From positions 2,916,001 to 2,980,000 of the forward strand of contig NZ_WIXO01000001.1 in the NCBI RefSeq assembly GCF_009709575.1: a DNA stretch of 64,000 nt, read 5' to 3'. The DNA comes from Streptomyces taklimakanensis (GTDB lineage Bacteria; Actinomycetota; Actinomycetes; Streptomycetales; Streptomycetaceae). The notes under the pieces were generated by a model. It did not search any database. It was not told the origin of the DNA and saw only the letters and a list, made by a program, of their open reading frames with translations. How positions within the stretch are numbered: position 1 is the first letter of the stretch; the number at the start of each line of letters is the position of its first letter. Both the position numbers and the translations under genes were made by a program. Below are positions 56,860 to 64,000 of this stretch, in pieces.

Positions 56860-59304
56860 TCACCCGTGACGGAGGGGGCGCTTCCTCTGGTGGCCCGGGG
56901 AGCCTGTGTCCTCGGACCGGTCACCCGCCTGCTCCCCGTCACGCCCCCCGCCGGAGCCCTCGCCGGCCGTTCCGCCTCCCGAGCCGTCCCGCGGGTCGTC
57001 CACGGAATCCTCTCCGACGTCGGTGGCCGGGGACGCCAGGGGGGCGTCCGGGTCGGGGAAGGGCTCTGTCCTGCGCTTGCGCTGGGTGTACATCCGCACC
57101 CCGGCCAGGACCACCAACAGCACACCGCCGGAGATCACCAGCATCACCGCGGAGGTGATCTCGGTGACCTCCACCTGGAACCTGATCGGATCGCCCCAGC
57201 GTTCGCCGTCCTCGGTGTAGAGCTGCGCCTGCACCCAGGTGCGCCCGTTGGCCTTGGCGGTGGTGGGGACCTTCACGGACTGGCTGTGGCCACCCGCCAC
57301 CCTCACCGGCTGCGCCTCGTCGACCTTCAGGCCGATCCGGCGTCCGGACGTCAGCCGCAGTTCCAGGTTCTCCACGTCCTGGAGGAGCCTGTTCTGCACC
57401 GTCACCGGGATGGTGGCGCTGTGGCCGGAGAGCTTCATCTCCGACTTCCGAACCAGTCGGACCCCGTCGGTCAGCTCCTCCAGGTCCTCCCCCACCGCCG
57501 CCCGGTACTCGGCGGCCTCCTCCCGCTCACCCCGCCAGGAGGCGGACATCGCGCGGTGGAGGGCGTTGCTGAAGGGAGTCTCCACCCGGTCGGGCTGGGA
57601 GAGGATGCTCTTGAAGTCCTCCAGGGAGTCACTGACGGCGCGGATCTCCTCGAAGGCCTCGGTGCGCAGTTCCCGCTTGCGCAGCGCCGAGGGGTAGGAG
57701 CCCTGTCCCGGCACCGTGCGGTTGGCCCGGGGGTCGGGCTTGGCCTTCGACGCCTCCGTCAGGCTCACGAACTCCACCCAGCGGCCGTCGAGCTGAAGTG
57801 CGTCGACGGCCTCGGCCATCGCCTGGGCCTGACTGGCGGTGGGCCTGCGTTGCGGGGCGACGACGATGCTGCGCTGCTTGCCGGGCTGTTGCGCGGTGAT
57901 GGCCTGGGTCTGGGCGAGGAAGCGCTGTACGGCCTCCACCGAGTTCGCGGCGCGCGTCATGTCGCCCTGGAACAGTTTCGACAGCCGGGCGTCCGCGACG
58001 ATCGCCGTGGTGCCGCCGCCGATCGGCCGGGCGGCGGTGGGGGTGTGGTTCAGCCCGCCGTTCTCGCGCAGGCTGTCGCTGCGGGCGATGACGTTGTGGG
58101 CACCGGCGGAGGTGGCCACGGAGACGACCGACGGGTCGACGGCGCCCTCCACCGGCCAGGCGAAGTCGGTGCTGGGATCGACGTGCAACTCGGTCTCCAC
58201 CGTCTTCCTGCCCAGCTCGGTGGCCGGACCGAGGAGACCGAGGGCTCCGGGGACGTTTCTGCCGCTGTGTGCGAGGGAGGCCAGGTCGGGGTCACCGAAG
58301 GGGAGCGCGACCACCTCGTCGTCCTCCACCGCCTGCTGGAGGTCGAACAGCCAGGTGCGGGCATCCGCCTGGGCCTTGCCCTCGACCGTGGTGCCGTCCT
58401 CGGTACGCACCTCGTACCGCTCGGTCATCGCCGCGACCGAGGCCACCAGATCCGGGTCGACCACCCAGGTGACCGGCAGGTCCTTGCCGAGGGAGACCAG
58501 CTGCTGGAGGCGCCCACCAGGAGCGATCTCCCTGGCGAGTCCGTCGTCCTCGAACACCGGCGTCTGCTCCAGGTCCTCGGGCTTGGTGTAGGCGCCGATG
58601 TGGGTGGAGGAGATCAGCGGCCACAGGACGGTCAGCTGGGTCGGCTCGTCGGGGGCGGTGGGCTGCCAGGGCAGGAAGGTCCGTCCGATGCCCAGGACGC
58701 GTTCGTAGGCGTCACCGCGTTGCTTGCCCGACAGGGAGACACCGAGCTGGTACACCCCGGGCTCGTCCAGCGACAGCTTCTCCACCGGCACGCCCAGGGT
58801 GAAGGAGCGACTGCCGCCCGCCGGGAGGTCGCCGATCCGGGCGGTGCCCTTGCCACCGACCTCCACACCGTCGGCACCGGGGGCGAAGCCCGTACGCGAC
58901 GCGGCTTCCGCCATGGCGCTGCGCGTGGTCAGCCGGGGACCGTCGAGGAGCGCGACACGGGCGTCTTCGATGGTGGAACCGCTCGTGTTCGTGACCCGGC
59001 CGGAGACGGTGACCGTGTCGTCCTCACTCGGGACGGACGGAGTGAGTCCGGTGACGGAGACGGTGGCCGTCGAGTCGTCGGCGGACGGAGCCGTGGGGGC
59101 GGTCGGTGCGGCGGCCGCGGCTGTGGTGAGGGCCACGGAGGTACCGCGGTCCGCGGCGGTGGCCTCCGACAGGGCGGGAGGGACACCGACGAGCAGCAGG
59201 GCGGCGGTCAGCGCGGCCGGAAGGCACACCATCCGGCGGCGTCGGGCGGGAGCGATGGGGGTCGTCCCTGGGGTCTCTGCCGCCTCGGCCACGTGCTCGT
59301 CCAT
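56860..59304 (-). CDS. DUF6049 family exported, membrane-anchored protein
   Basis: 814 aa from ATG at 59304; an in-frame GTG at 59361 would add 19 residues and neither start has a strong ribosome site. Signal peptide (~22-48, MVCLPAALTAALLLVGVPPALS), a long outside region beginning with an Ig-like fold (~75-190) and a ~250-aa middle part, and a C-terminal transmembrane helix (~711-735) with a charged tail. Equivalent in order to Rv3909 beside mviN. Function unknown; neighbours suggest peptidoglycan assembly. Confidence 0.85.
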   Translation of the reverse strand: MDEHVAEAAETPGTTPIAPARRRRMVCLPAALTAALLLVGVPPALSEATAADRGTSVALTTAAAAAPTAPTAPSADDSTATVSVTGLTPSVPSEDDTVTVSGRVTNTSGSTIEDARVALLDGPRLTTRSAMAEAASRTGFAPGADGVEVGGKGTARIGDLPAGGSRSFTLGVPVEKLSLDEPGVYQLGVSLSGKQRGDAYERVLGIGRTFLPWQPTAPDEPTQLTVLWPLISSTHIGAYTKPEDLEQTPVFEDDGLAREIAPGGRLQQLVSLGKDLPVTWVVDPDLVASVAAMTERYEVRTEDGTTVEGKAQADARTWLFDLQQAVEDDEVVALPFGDPDLASLAHSGRNVPGALGLLGPATELGRKTVETELHVDPSTDFAWPVEGAVDPSVVSVATSAGAHNVIARSDSLRENGGLNHTPTAARPIGGGTTAIVADARLSKLFQGDMTRAANSVEAVQRFLAQTQAITAQQPGKQRSIVVAPQRRPTASQAQAMAEAVDALQLDGRWVEFVSLTEASKAKPDPRANRTVPGQGSYPSALRKRELRTEAFEEIRAVSDSLEDFKSILSQPDRVETPFSNALHRAMSASWRGEREEAAEYRAAVGEDLEELTDGVRLVRKSEMKLSGHSATIPVTVQNRLLQDVENLELRLTSGRRIGLKVDEAQPVRVAGGHSQSVKVPTTAKANGRTWVQAQLYTEDGERWGDPIRFQVEVTEITSAVMLVISGGVLLVVLAGVRMYTQRKRRTEPFPDPDAPLASPATDVGEDSVDDPRDGSGGGTAGEGSGGGRDGEQAGDRSEDTGSPGHQRKRPLRHG

Positions 59305-59564
59305 CCTGTTCGCCGGTCGGTCCTCCGGTGCCGGTGTGTGCGGCCGGTGTGCCTGGCGCACGCACGCACCCAGATGCTAACGACTCCCGTCGCCCGTGAG
59401 TGCCGTGGAGCGGGCCGGACCGGGAAGGGAGCCACGGTCCGTCCCCACCCGGTCCACGATCCGTGTCGAGGCGTGGCCGGCCGTGGCCTCGCGGAGGGGC
59501 GCGACCCGGAGGCGGTGGAACGGGGAGGAACGGCCGGGGGGCGGGCCACGTACCCTGTTCTGCT

Positions 59565-61049
59565 GTGCCGAACGCCAACACTGACAGCCACGCCCAGCAG
59601 CCGGCCCGCGGGCTCTCCCGGGAAGCTTCCCCAGCGGTGCTCGGGGAGGCTCAGCGCAGAGCCGTGAGCGAACTGCTGCGGGTGTCCCCTGTCGCCGACG
59701 ACCTCGCCCGCCGCTTCAAGGATGCCGGCTTCACCCTGGCCCTGGTCGGCGGCTCCGTACGCGACGCCCTGCTGGGACGGCTCGGCAACGACCTGGACTT
59801 CACCACCGACGCCCGTCCGCAGGACATCCTGGCGCTGGTGCGGCCCTGGGCGGACGCGGTGTGGGAGGTGGGCATCGCCTTCGGCACGGTGGGGTGTCGC
59901 AAGGACGACTACCAGATCGAGGTGACGACGTACCGCTCGGAGGCGTACGACCGTACCTCCCGCAAGCCCGAGGTCTCCTACGGCGACTCCATCGAGGAGG
60001 ACCTCGTTCGCCGTGACTTCAGCGTCAACGCCATGGCGGTGACGCTGCCGGAGAAGACCTTCGTCGACCCGCACCACGGCCTGGACGACCTGGCCCGTCG
60101 AGTGCTGCGCACCCCCGGGACCCCCGAGGAGTCCTTCTCCGACGATCCGCTGCGGATGATGCGCGCCGCCCGCTTCGCGGCCCAGCTCGGCTTCGAGGTG
60201 GCGGACGACGTGGTCGCGGCGATGAAGGCCATGGCCGGACGGATCGAGATCGTCTCGGCGGAGCGCATCCGTGACGAGCTGAACAAGCTGGTCCTCGCCG
60301 ATCGGCCCCGCCAGGGCCTGGAGCTGTTGGTGGAGACCGGGCTCGCGGAGCGGGTGCTGCCCGAGCTGCCCGCGCTGCGCCTGGAGCGCGATGAGCACCA
60401 CCGTCACAAGGACGTCTACCAGCACACCCTCACCGTGTTGGAGCAGGCCATCGACCTTGAGGACGACGGCCCCGACCTCACCCTGCGGTTGGCCGCACTG
60501 CTGCACGACATCGGCAAGCCGAGGACACGTCGGTTCGAGAAGGACGGGCGGGTCTCCTTTCACCACCACGAGGTGGTCGGCGCCAAGATGACCAAGTCCC
60601 GGATGACCAAGCTCAAGTACCCGGGCGAGATGGTGAAGGACGTATCGCGCCTGGTCGAGCTGCATCTGCGGTTCCACGGCTACGGCACCGGGGAGTGGAC
60701 GGACTCGGCGGTGCGGCGGTACGTCCGTGACGCCGGCCCGCTGCTGGAGCGGCTGCACAAACTGACGCGTTCGGACTGCACCACACGGAACAAGCGCAAG
60801 GCCAACGCCCTGGCGCGAGCGTACGACAGCCTGGAAGAGCGCATCGCACGGCTGAAGGAGCAGGAGGAACTGGACTCCATCCGCCCCGACCTCAACGGAA
60901 ACGAGATCATGGAGATCCTCGGGCTGAGGCCAGGACCCGAGGTGGGCGAGGCCTACCGGCACCTGCTGGAGCTGAGGTTGGAGAACGGCCCGATGGGGCG
61001 AGAAGCGGCGACCGAGGCCCTCAGGCAGTGGTGGGCCGACCGGGGCTGA
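59565..61049 (+). CDS. cca: CCA-adding tRNA nucleotidyltransferase
   Basis: 494 aa from GTG at 59565. Nucleotidyltransferase head: LALVGGSVRDALLGRLGNDLDFTTDA with the two catalytic Asp, DLVRRDFSVNAMA, and the neck RFAAQLGFEV. A C-terminal HD phosphohydrolase part is present (HHRHKDVYQHTLTVLE, LHDIGKPRTRR, HHHEVVGA). Adds or repairs the 3' CCA of tRNAs, needed since none of the three tRNA genes here encodes CCA. TACCCT at 59551 lies ~9 nt before the GTG, suggesting a leaderless transcript. Its 3' end overlaps the MFS gene by 29 nt. Confidence 0.95.
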   Translation: MPNANTDSHAQQPARGLSREASPAVLGEAQRRAVSELLRVSPVADDLARRFKDAGFTLALVGGSVRDALLGRLGNDLDFTTDARPQDILALVRPWADAVWEVGIAFGTVGCRKDDYQIEVTTYRSEAYDRTSRKPEVSYGDSIEEDLVRRDFSVNAMAVTLPEKTFVDPHHGLDDLARRVLRTPGTPEESFSDDPLRMMRAARFAAQLGFEVADDVVAAMKAMAGRIEIVSAERIRDELNKLVLADRPRQGLELLVETGLAERVLPELPALRLERDEHHRHKDVYQHTLTVLEQAIDLEDDGPDLTLRLAALLHDIGKPRTRRFEKDGRVSFHHHEVVGAKMTKSRMTKLKYPGEMVKDVSRLVELHLRFHGYGTGEWTDSAVRRYVRDAGPLLERLHKLTRSDCTTRNKRKANALARAYDSLEERIARLKEQEELDSIRPDLNGNEIMEILGLRPGPEVGEAYRHLLELRLENGPMGREAATEALRQWWADRG

Positions 61050-62385
61050 TCGCGCCGTCTTGTCCGCCATGGTGGCCGTCTGCGTGTTTCACGTGAAACA
61101 TGGCGACGGCCACCCCTGCGTACAGGACTGTCACCATCAGCGTCAGGGTGGCCGATCGCCCGTCGGACGGGAGCATCAGGGCCGCTACGCCCGCAGCGCC
61201 CACGAAGGCGACGTTGAAGAGCATGTCGTACAGGGAGAAGACCCGTCCTCGGTAGTCGTCGTCCACCGACGACTGGACGATCGTGTCCGTGGAAATCTTG
61301 GCGCCCTGGGTGGCCAGGCCCACTGCGAAGGCCGCACACAGCACCGGGACGGGAGAGAAGGGCAACACCAACGCGGGAACCAGCAGGGCGGCGCCGGCCG
61401 AGCACACCGCGATCCAGCCGAACCGGCCGGTGCGCCGCACGGCCCAGGGAGTCAGCACCGCCGCCACGAAGAACCCCACTCCGGAGATGAGCACCGCCAG
61501 CCCGAGCAGTGTCATGCCGCCGAGTGCGACACCGGCGATCTCCGTGCGGGAGGCGACCGTGTCCCCGGTGCCGTCGTCCCAGGCGTACCGGCACAACATC
61601 AACACCATCACCGTCAGGGCGCCGTAGCAGAAGCGCATCACCCCCATCGAGGCGAGCGACCGTGCGGCTCCGCGCCGCTCGCCCAGATGACGTACTCCGG
61701 CGACCAGCCCGCGCGTGACCTCGACGACGGCCGTGCCCAGCCGGGGTGGTCGTACGGTGGCGTCAGGGCCGAGCGTCGCACGGCCGATCCGGAGGGCTGC
61801 CAACGCACCCAGGAGATAGAGACCGGCCCCCAAGAGCACGACCGCCGCGTCCGACCCCGTGCCCCGGGGCGCGGGGATCCGCACCAGGAAGGCGAGCCCA
61901 CCACCGGCGGTGGCGGCCAGGGTGCCGGCGGTGGGAGACAGGGAGTTCGCCATGACCAACCGCTCGCCGTCCACCACATGGGGGAGCGCCGCGGAGAGGC
62001 CGGCCAGGACGAAGCGGTTGACGGCCGTGACCGAGAGCGCCGCGAGGTAGAACAGCCACAGCGGCACCGATGCCAGCACCAGGAGGGCCGTCACGGTGGC
62101 GAGTACGGCCCGCAGCAGGTTGCCGTACAGCAGCACCTGTCGTCGCTTCCAGCGATCGAGCAGTACCCCGGCGAAGGGGCCGAGCAGCGAGTACGGCAGC
62201 AGCAGGATCGCCATCGCGGAGGCGATGGCGACGGGAGAGGTCTGCTGCTCGGGTGAGAAGACCACATAGGCGGCGAGCGCGACCTGGAAGACTCCGTCGG
62301 CCGACTGGGAGAGCAGCCTCACGGTCAGCAGTCGGCGGAAGCCGGAGAAGCGTAGGAGCACGCGCAGATCACGCACAACAGCCAT
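61021..62385 (-). CDS. Major facilitator superfamily permease
   Basis: 454 aa from ATG at 62385 behind GTGAGG at proper spacing; the frame upstream to 62652 lacks a ribosome site and overlaps a parS. About 12 helices, with MFS loop motif GVLLDRWKRRQVLLYGNLLRA between helices 2 and 3 and a related DDDYRGRVFSLYDMLFN in the second half. Substrate cannot be told; the family includes drug exporters. The last 25 residues (MFHVKHADGHHGG...) are read through a parS site. Confidence 0.88.
   Translation of the reverse strand: MAVVRDLRVLLRFSGFRRLLTVRLLSQSADGVFQVALAAYVVFSPEQQTSPVAIASAMAILLLPYSLLGPFAGVLLDRWKRRQVLLYGNLLRAVLATVTALLVLASVPLWLFYLAALSVTAVNRFVLAGLSAALPHVVDGERLVMANSLSPTAGTLAATAGGGLAFLVRIPAPRGTGSDAAVVLLGAGLYLLGALAALRIGRATLGPDATVRPPRLGTAVVEVTRGLVAGVRHLGERRGAARSLASMGVMRFCYGALTVMVLMLCRYAWDDGTGDTVASRTEIAGVALGGMTLLGLAVLISGVGFFVAAVLTPWAVRRTGRFGWIAVCSAGAALLVPALVLPFSPVPVLCAAFAVGLATQGAKISTDTIVQSSVDDDYRGRVFSLYDMLFNVAFVGAAGVAALMLPSDGRSATLTLMVTVLYAGVAVAMFHVKHADGHHGGQDGAISPGRPTTA
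61086..61099. promoter_or_regulatory. parS site inside the MFS gene
   Basis: Exact GTTTCACGTGAAAC, 37 bp beyond the cca stop. On the minus strand it is read as FHVKH near the end of the permease, a different frame from the VSRET sites. Confidence 0.92.
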
Positions 62386-62452
62386 GCGGTCAGCCTCACA
62401 CACTCGCCGGCGTCGGGTGCGGGGGGCTCCCGCCCACGGCGAGCAGGTCGAT

Positions 62453-62466
62453 GTTTCACGTGAAAC
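62453..62466. promoter_or_regulatory. parS site between the MFS and GT87 genes
   Basis: Exact GTTTCACGTGAAAC, 68 bp upstream of the MFS start and 38 bp past the GT87 stop. Position is compatible with an effect of ParB on MFS transcription. Confidence 0.92.
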
Positions 62467-62503
62467 GCTCCGCGCTCCCGAAGGGAGAGCTCGAGCTCCG
62501 GGC

Positions 62504-64000
62504 TCAGCTCCCGTTGGTTGTGTGGCCTCGCTGCTCCGCCCCGTCCGGAACGTCCCACTGACGCACTGCCTCGAAGGAATCGTTCGGAAGCGTCGGGCGG
62601 ATCCGGTGCGGGCGAGCGAAGGAGACGACGTCCGGAGCGCCGTCCAGGACACCTCCCGACGGGTCGTCGGAGCCGTCCAGTCGTACGACGTCGCGCTCCG
62701 GCGTGAGGATGTCCCGCACCACCACGGCGCACAGGTACAGCGTGCCCAGGAGGTGGATCACGATGGCCAACTGGTACCCCTCCGTCGGCAGTCCGTGGCG
62801 GTCGTCACCGCTGCCGGTGTAGGCGAGGTAGTACCAGATGCCGAGGTAGTACATCACCTCACAGGCCTGCCAGATCAGAAAGTCACGCCAACGGGGCCGG
62901 GCCAGGACGGCCAGGGGGATGAGCCACAACACATACTGCGGTGAGTAGACCTTGTTGGTCACCACGAACAGGGCGACGACCAGGAAGGCGAGCTGTGCGA
63001 AGCGTGGCCGCCTCGGAGCCCGCAGTGTCAGAACGCAGAGCGCCGCGCACCCCAGGGCCACCAGCACCATGGCATAGGTGTTGGCGTTCTCCACCGGATC
63101 ACCGGTGCGTTGCGAGACGATCAGCCAGAAGGATCCGAAGTCGACGCCTCGCTCCTGGCTGAAGGCGTAGAACTTGCCCCAGCCCTCCGTCGCCAGTGTC
63201 ATCACCGGCAGATTCACCGCCAGCCAGGAGAGTACGGCGCCCCCCAGCGCGACTCCGAACTCCTTCCAACGGCCGGCGCGTACGCAGAGCACCAGCAGGG
63301 GCCCCAGCAACAGAAACGGATAGAACTTGGCAGCGGTGGCCAGACCGAGCAGCACCCCGAAGGCGAGCGGTCGCTCCCGTGACCACATCACCATCGCCGC
63401 CGCGGTCAGGGACACGGCCAGCAGGTCCCAGTTGATGGTCGCGGTCAGAGCCAGGGAGGGAGCCAGGGCCACCAGCAGGGCGTCCCAGGGACGCCGCCGG
63501 TGGGTGCGGGCGACACACACCACCAGGACGGCCGCGCAGATCATCAGCATTCCGGCGTTGACCATCCAGTAGATCTGCTGTCGCTGCATCATCTCGCCGC
63601 CGTTCGGGGTGAACCAGGAGGCGACCTCCATGAACACCCCGGTCAACACCGGATACTCCAGGTACTCCATCCCTCCGGAGACCTCCGGAGGGATGCGGTC
63701 GAAGTACGGCGTGAGGTCCTCGGCGAAACCGCGCCCGGTGTAGAGGTGCGGGATGTCGGAGTAGCAGGCGTGCACGTACTGGCTGGTCGCACCGCGGAAC
63801 CAGCCGCTCTCGTAGCAGGGCAGCTTCTGCACCATCCCAAGCGCGAACATGCCCATCGCCACCAACAGCACGATCCGCACGGGAGACCACCAGTGCCGCC
63901 CGGTCGACGCGCGACGGCCCACCGGTCCACCGATCAGCTCGCTACCGCGGGCCGCGATCTCGTCCTGTTCGGTGGGCCGTACCGGGTCCTGTGGATCCGG
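62504..64000 (-). CDS. GT87-type polyprenyl-phosphate mannosyltransferase (N-terminus cut by window edge)
   Basis: The frame from the stop at 62504 stays open to the right edge, with coherent codons PTEQDEIAARGSELIGGPVGRR before the first candidate GTG at 63922, so the true start is probably outside. About ten transmembrane helices: SPVRIVLLVAMGMFALGMVQ, then an outside loop with ATSQYVHACYSDIPHLYTGRGF and EYPVLTGVFMEVASW, and late VVTNKVYSPQYVLWLIPLAVLARP. These match GT87/DUF2029 transferases of actinomycetes, which use polyprenyl-phosphate mannose to build lipoarabinomannan-like or wall glycans. Acceptor unknown. Confidence 0.85.
   Translation of the reverse strand, partial: PDPQDPVRPTEQDEIAARGSELIGGPVGRRASTGRHWWSPVRIVLLVAMGMFALGMVQKLPCYESGWFRGATSQYVHACYSDIPHLYTGRGFAEDLTPYFDRIPPEVSGGMEYLEYPVLTGVFMEVASWFTPNGGEMMQRQQIYWMVNAGMLMICAAVLVVCVARTHRRRPWDALLVALAPSLALTATINWDLLAVSLTAAAMVMWSRERPLAFGVLLGLATAAKFYPFLLLGPLLVLCVRAGRWKEFGVALGGAVLSWLAVNLPVMTLATEGWGKFYAFSQERGVDFGSFWLIVSQRTGDPVENANTYAMVLVALGCAALCVLTLRAPRRPRFAQLAFLVVALFVVTNKVYSPQYVLWLIPLAVLARPRWRDFLIWQACEVMYYLGIWYYLAYTGSGDDRHGLPTEGYQLAIVIHLLGTLYLCAVVVRDILTPERDVVRLDGSDDPSGGVLDGAPDVVSFARPHRIRPTLPNDSFEAVRQWDVPDGAEQRGHTTNGS

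Overview
The window is a high-GC actinomycete chromosome segment, almost certainly Streptomyces or a close relative. The evidence is the roughly 70% GC, frequent GTG starts, ATGA/GTGA stop-start overlaps, and a gene order that is the origin region of streptomycetes and, in large part, of Mycobacterium tuberculosis. oriC lies at about 39.57-40.63 kb between dnaN and dnaA. I see no insertion sequence, prophage, CRISPR array or biosynthetic cluster.

Left flank (1-9.2 kb) is the variable part. It holds an HTTM-domain membrane protein with a DUF5819 partner, an overlapping paaABCDE operon (phenylacetyl-CoA epoxidase) behind a promoter with a PaaR-type operator, a rhodanese, an atypical J-domain-like protein, a DUF2252 protein and tRNA-Leu(CAG). 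Next (9.5-17.5 kb) comes the cell-wall growth and phosphosignalling operon fhaA-fhaB-pstP-rodA-pbpA-pknB. From 17.7 to 24 kb the minus strand carries two class E sortases, pabA, a 59-aa membrane protein, a DUF881 protein, a rhomboid protease and a cyclophilin, with crgA on the plus strand and a cluster of DnaA boxes beside it. From 24 to 30 kb there is a DUF5324 protein, tRNA-Ala(TGC), an HTH regulator, a second Ser/Thr kinase, an unrecognised secreted and membrane-anchored protein, a DLW-39 mini-protein, tRNA-Ile(GAT) and a DUF3566 membrane protein.

The replication core (30.3-43 kb) reads gyrA, gyrB, DUF721/DciA-like, recF, gnd-like, dnaN, oriC, dnaA on the minus strand, then rpmH, rnpA, yidD, yidC, khpB/jag, rsmG, parA, parB and a GNAT gene on the plus strand. 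Convergent to these is the minus-strand run DUF6049 protein, murJ, pseudokinase, sigM, anti-sigma factor, trxB, trxA. A tRNA CCA-adding enzyme, an MFS permease and a GT87-type mannosyltransferase (cut by the right edge) finish the window. Six parS sites, one of them with a single mismatch, lie between 46.4 and 62.5 kb and none was seen left of oriC.

The genes fall into three working sets. One is replication and segregation: dnaA, dnaN, recF, gyrase, ParAB, parS and DnaA boxes. One is envelope growth under PknB/PstP control: FhaA, RodA, PbpA, CrgA, MurJ and a stand-alone homologue of the MviN pseudokinase domain. One is thiol and stress control: SigM, its anti-sigma factor, and trxBA behind a sequence matching the SigR promoter consensus. 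Observations most worth following are the HTTM/DUF5819 pair (an SdpAB-like arrangement), the DnaA boxes away from oriC, the palindrome-encoded insertion in RnpA, the parS sites read as VSRET or FHVKH inside proteins, and the split MurJ/pseudokinase pair. All positions and families were read by eye from sequence; no database search or structure prediction was run.
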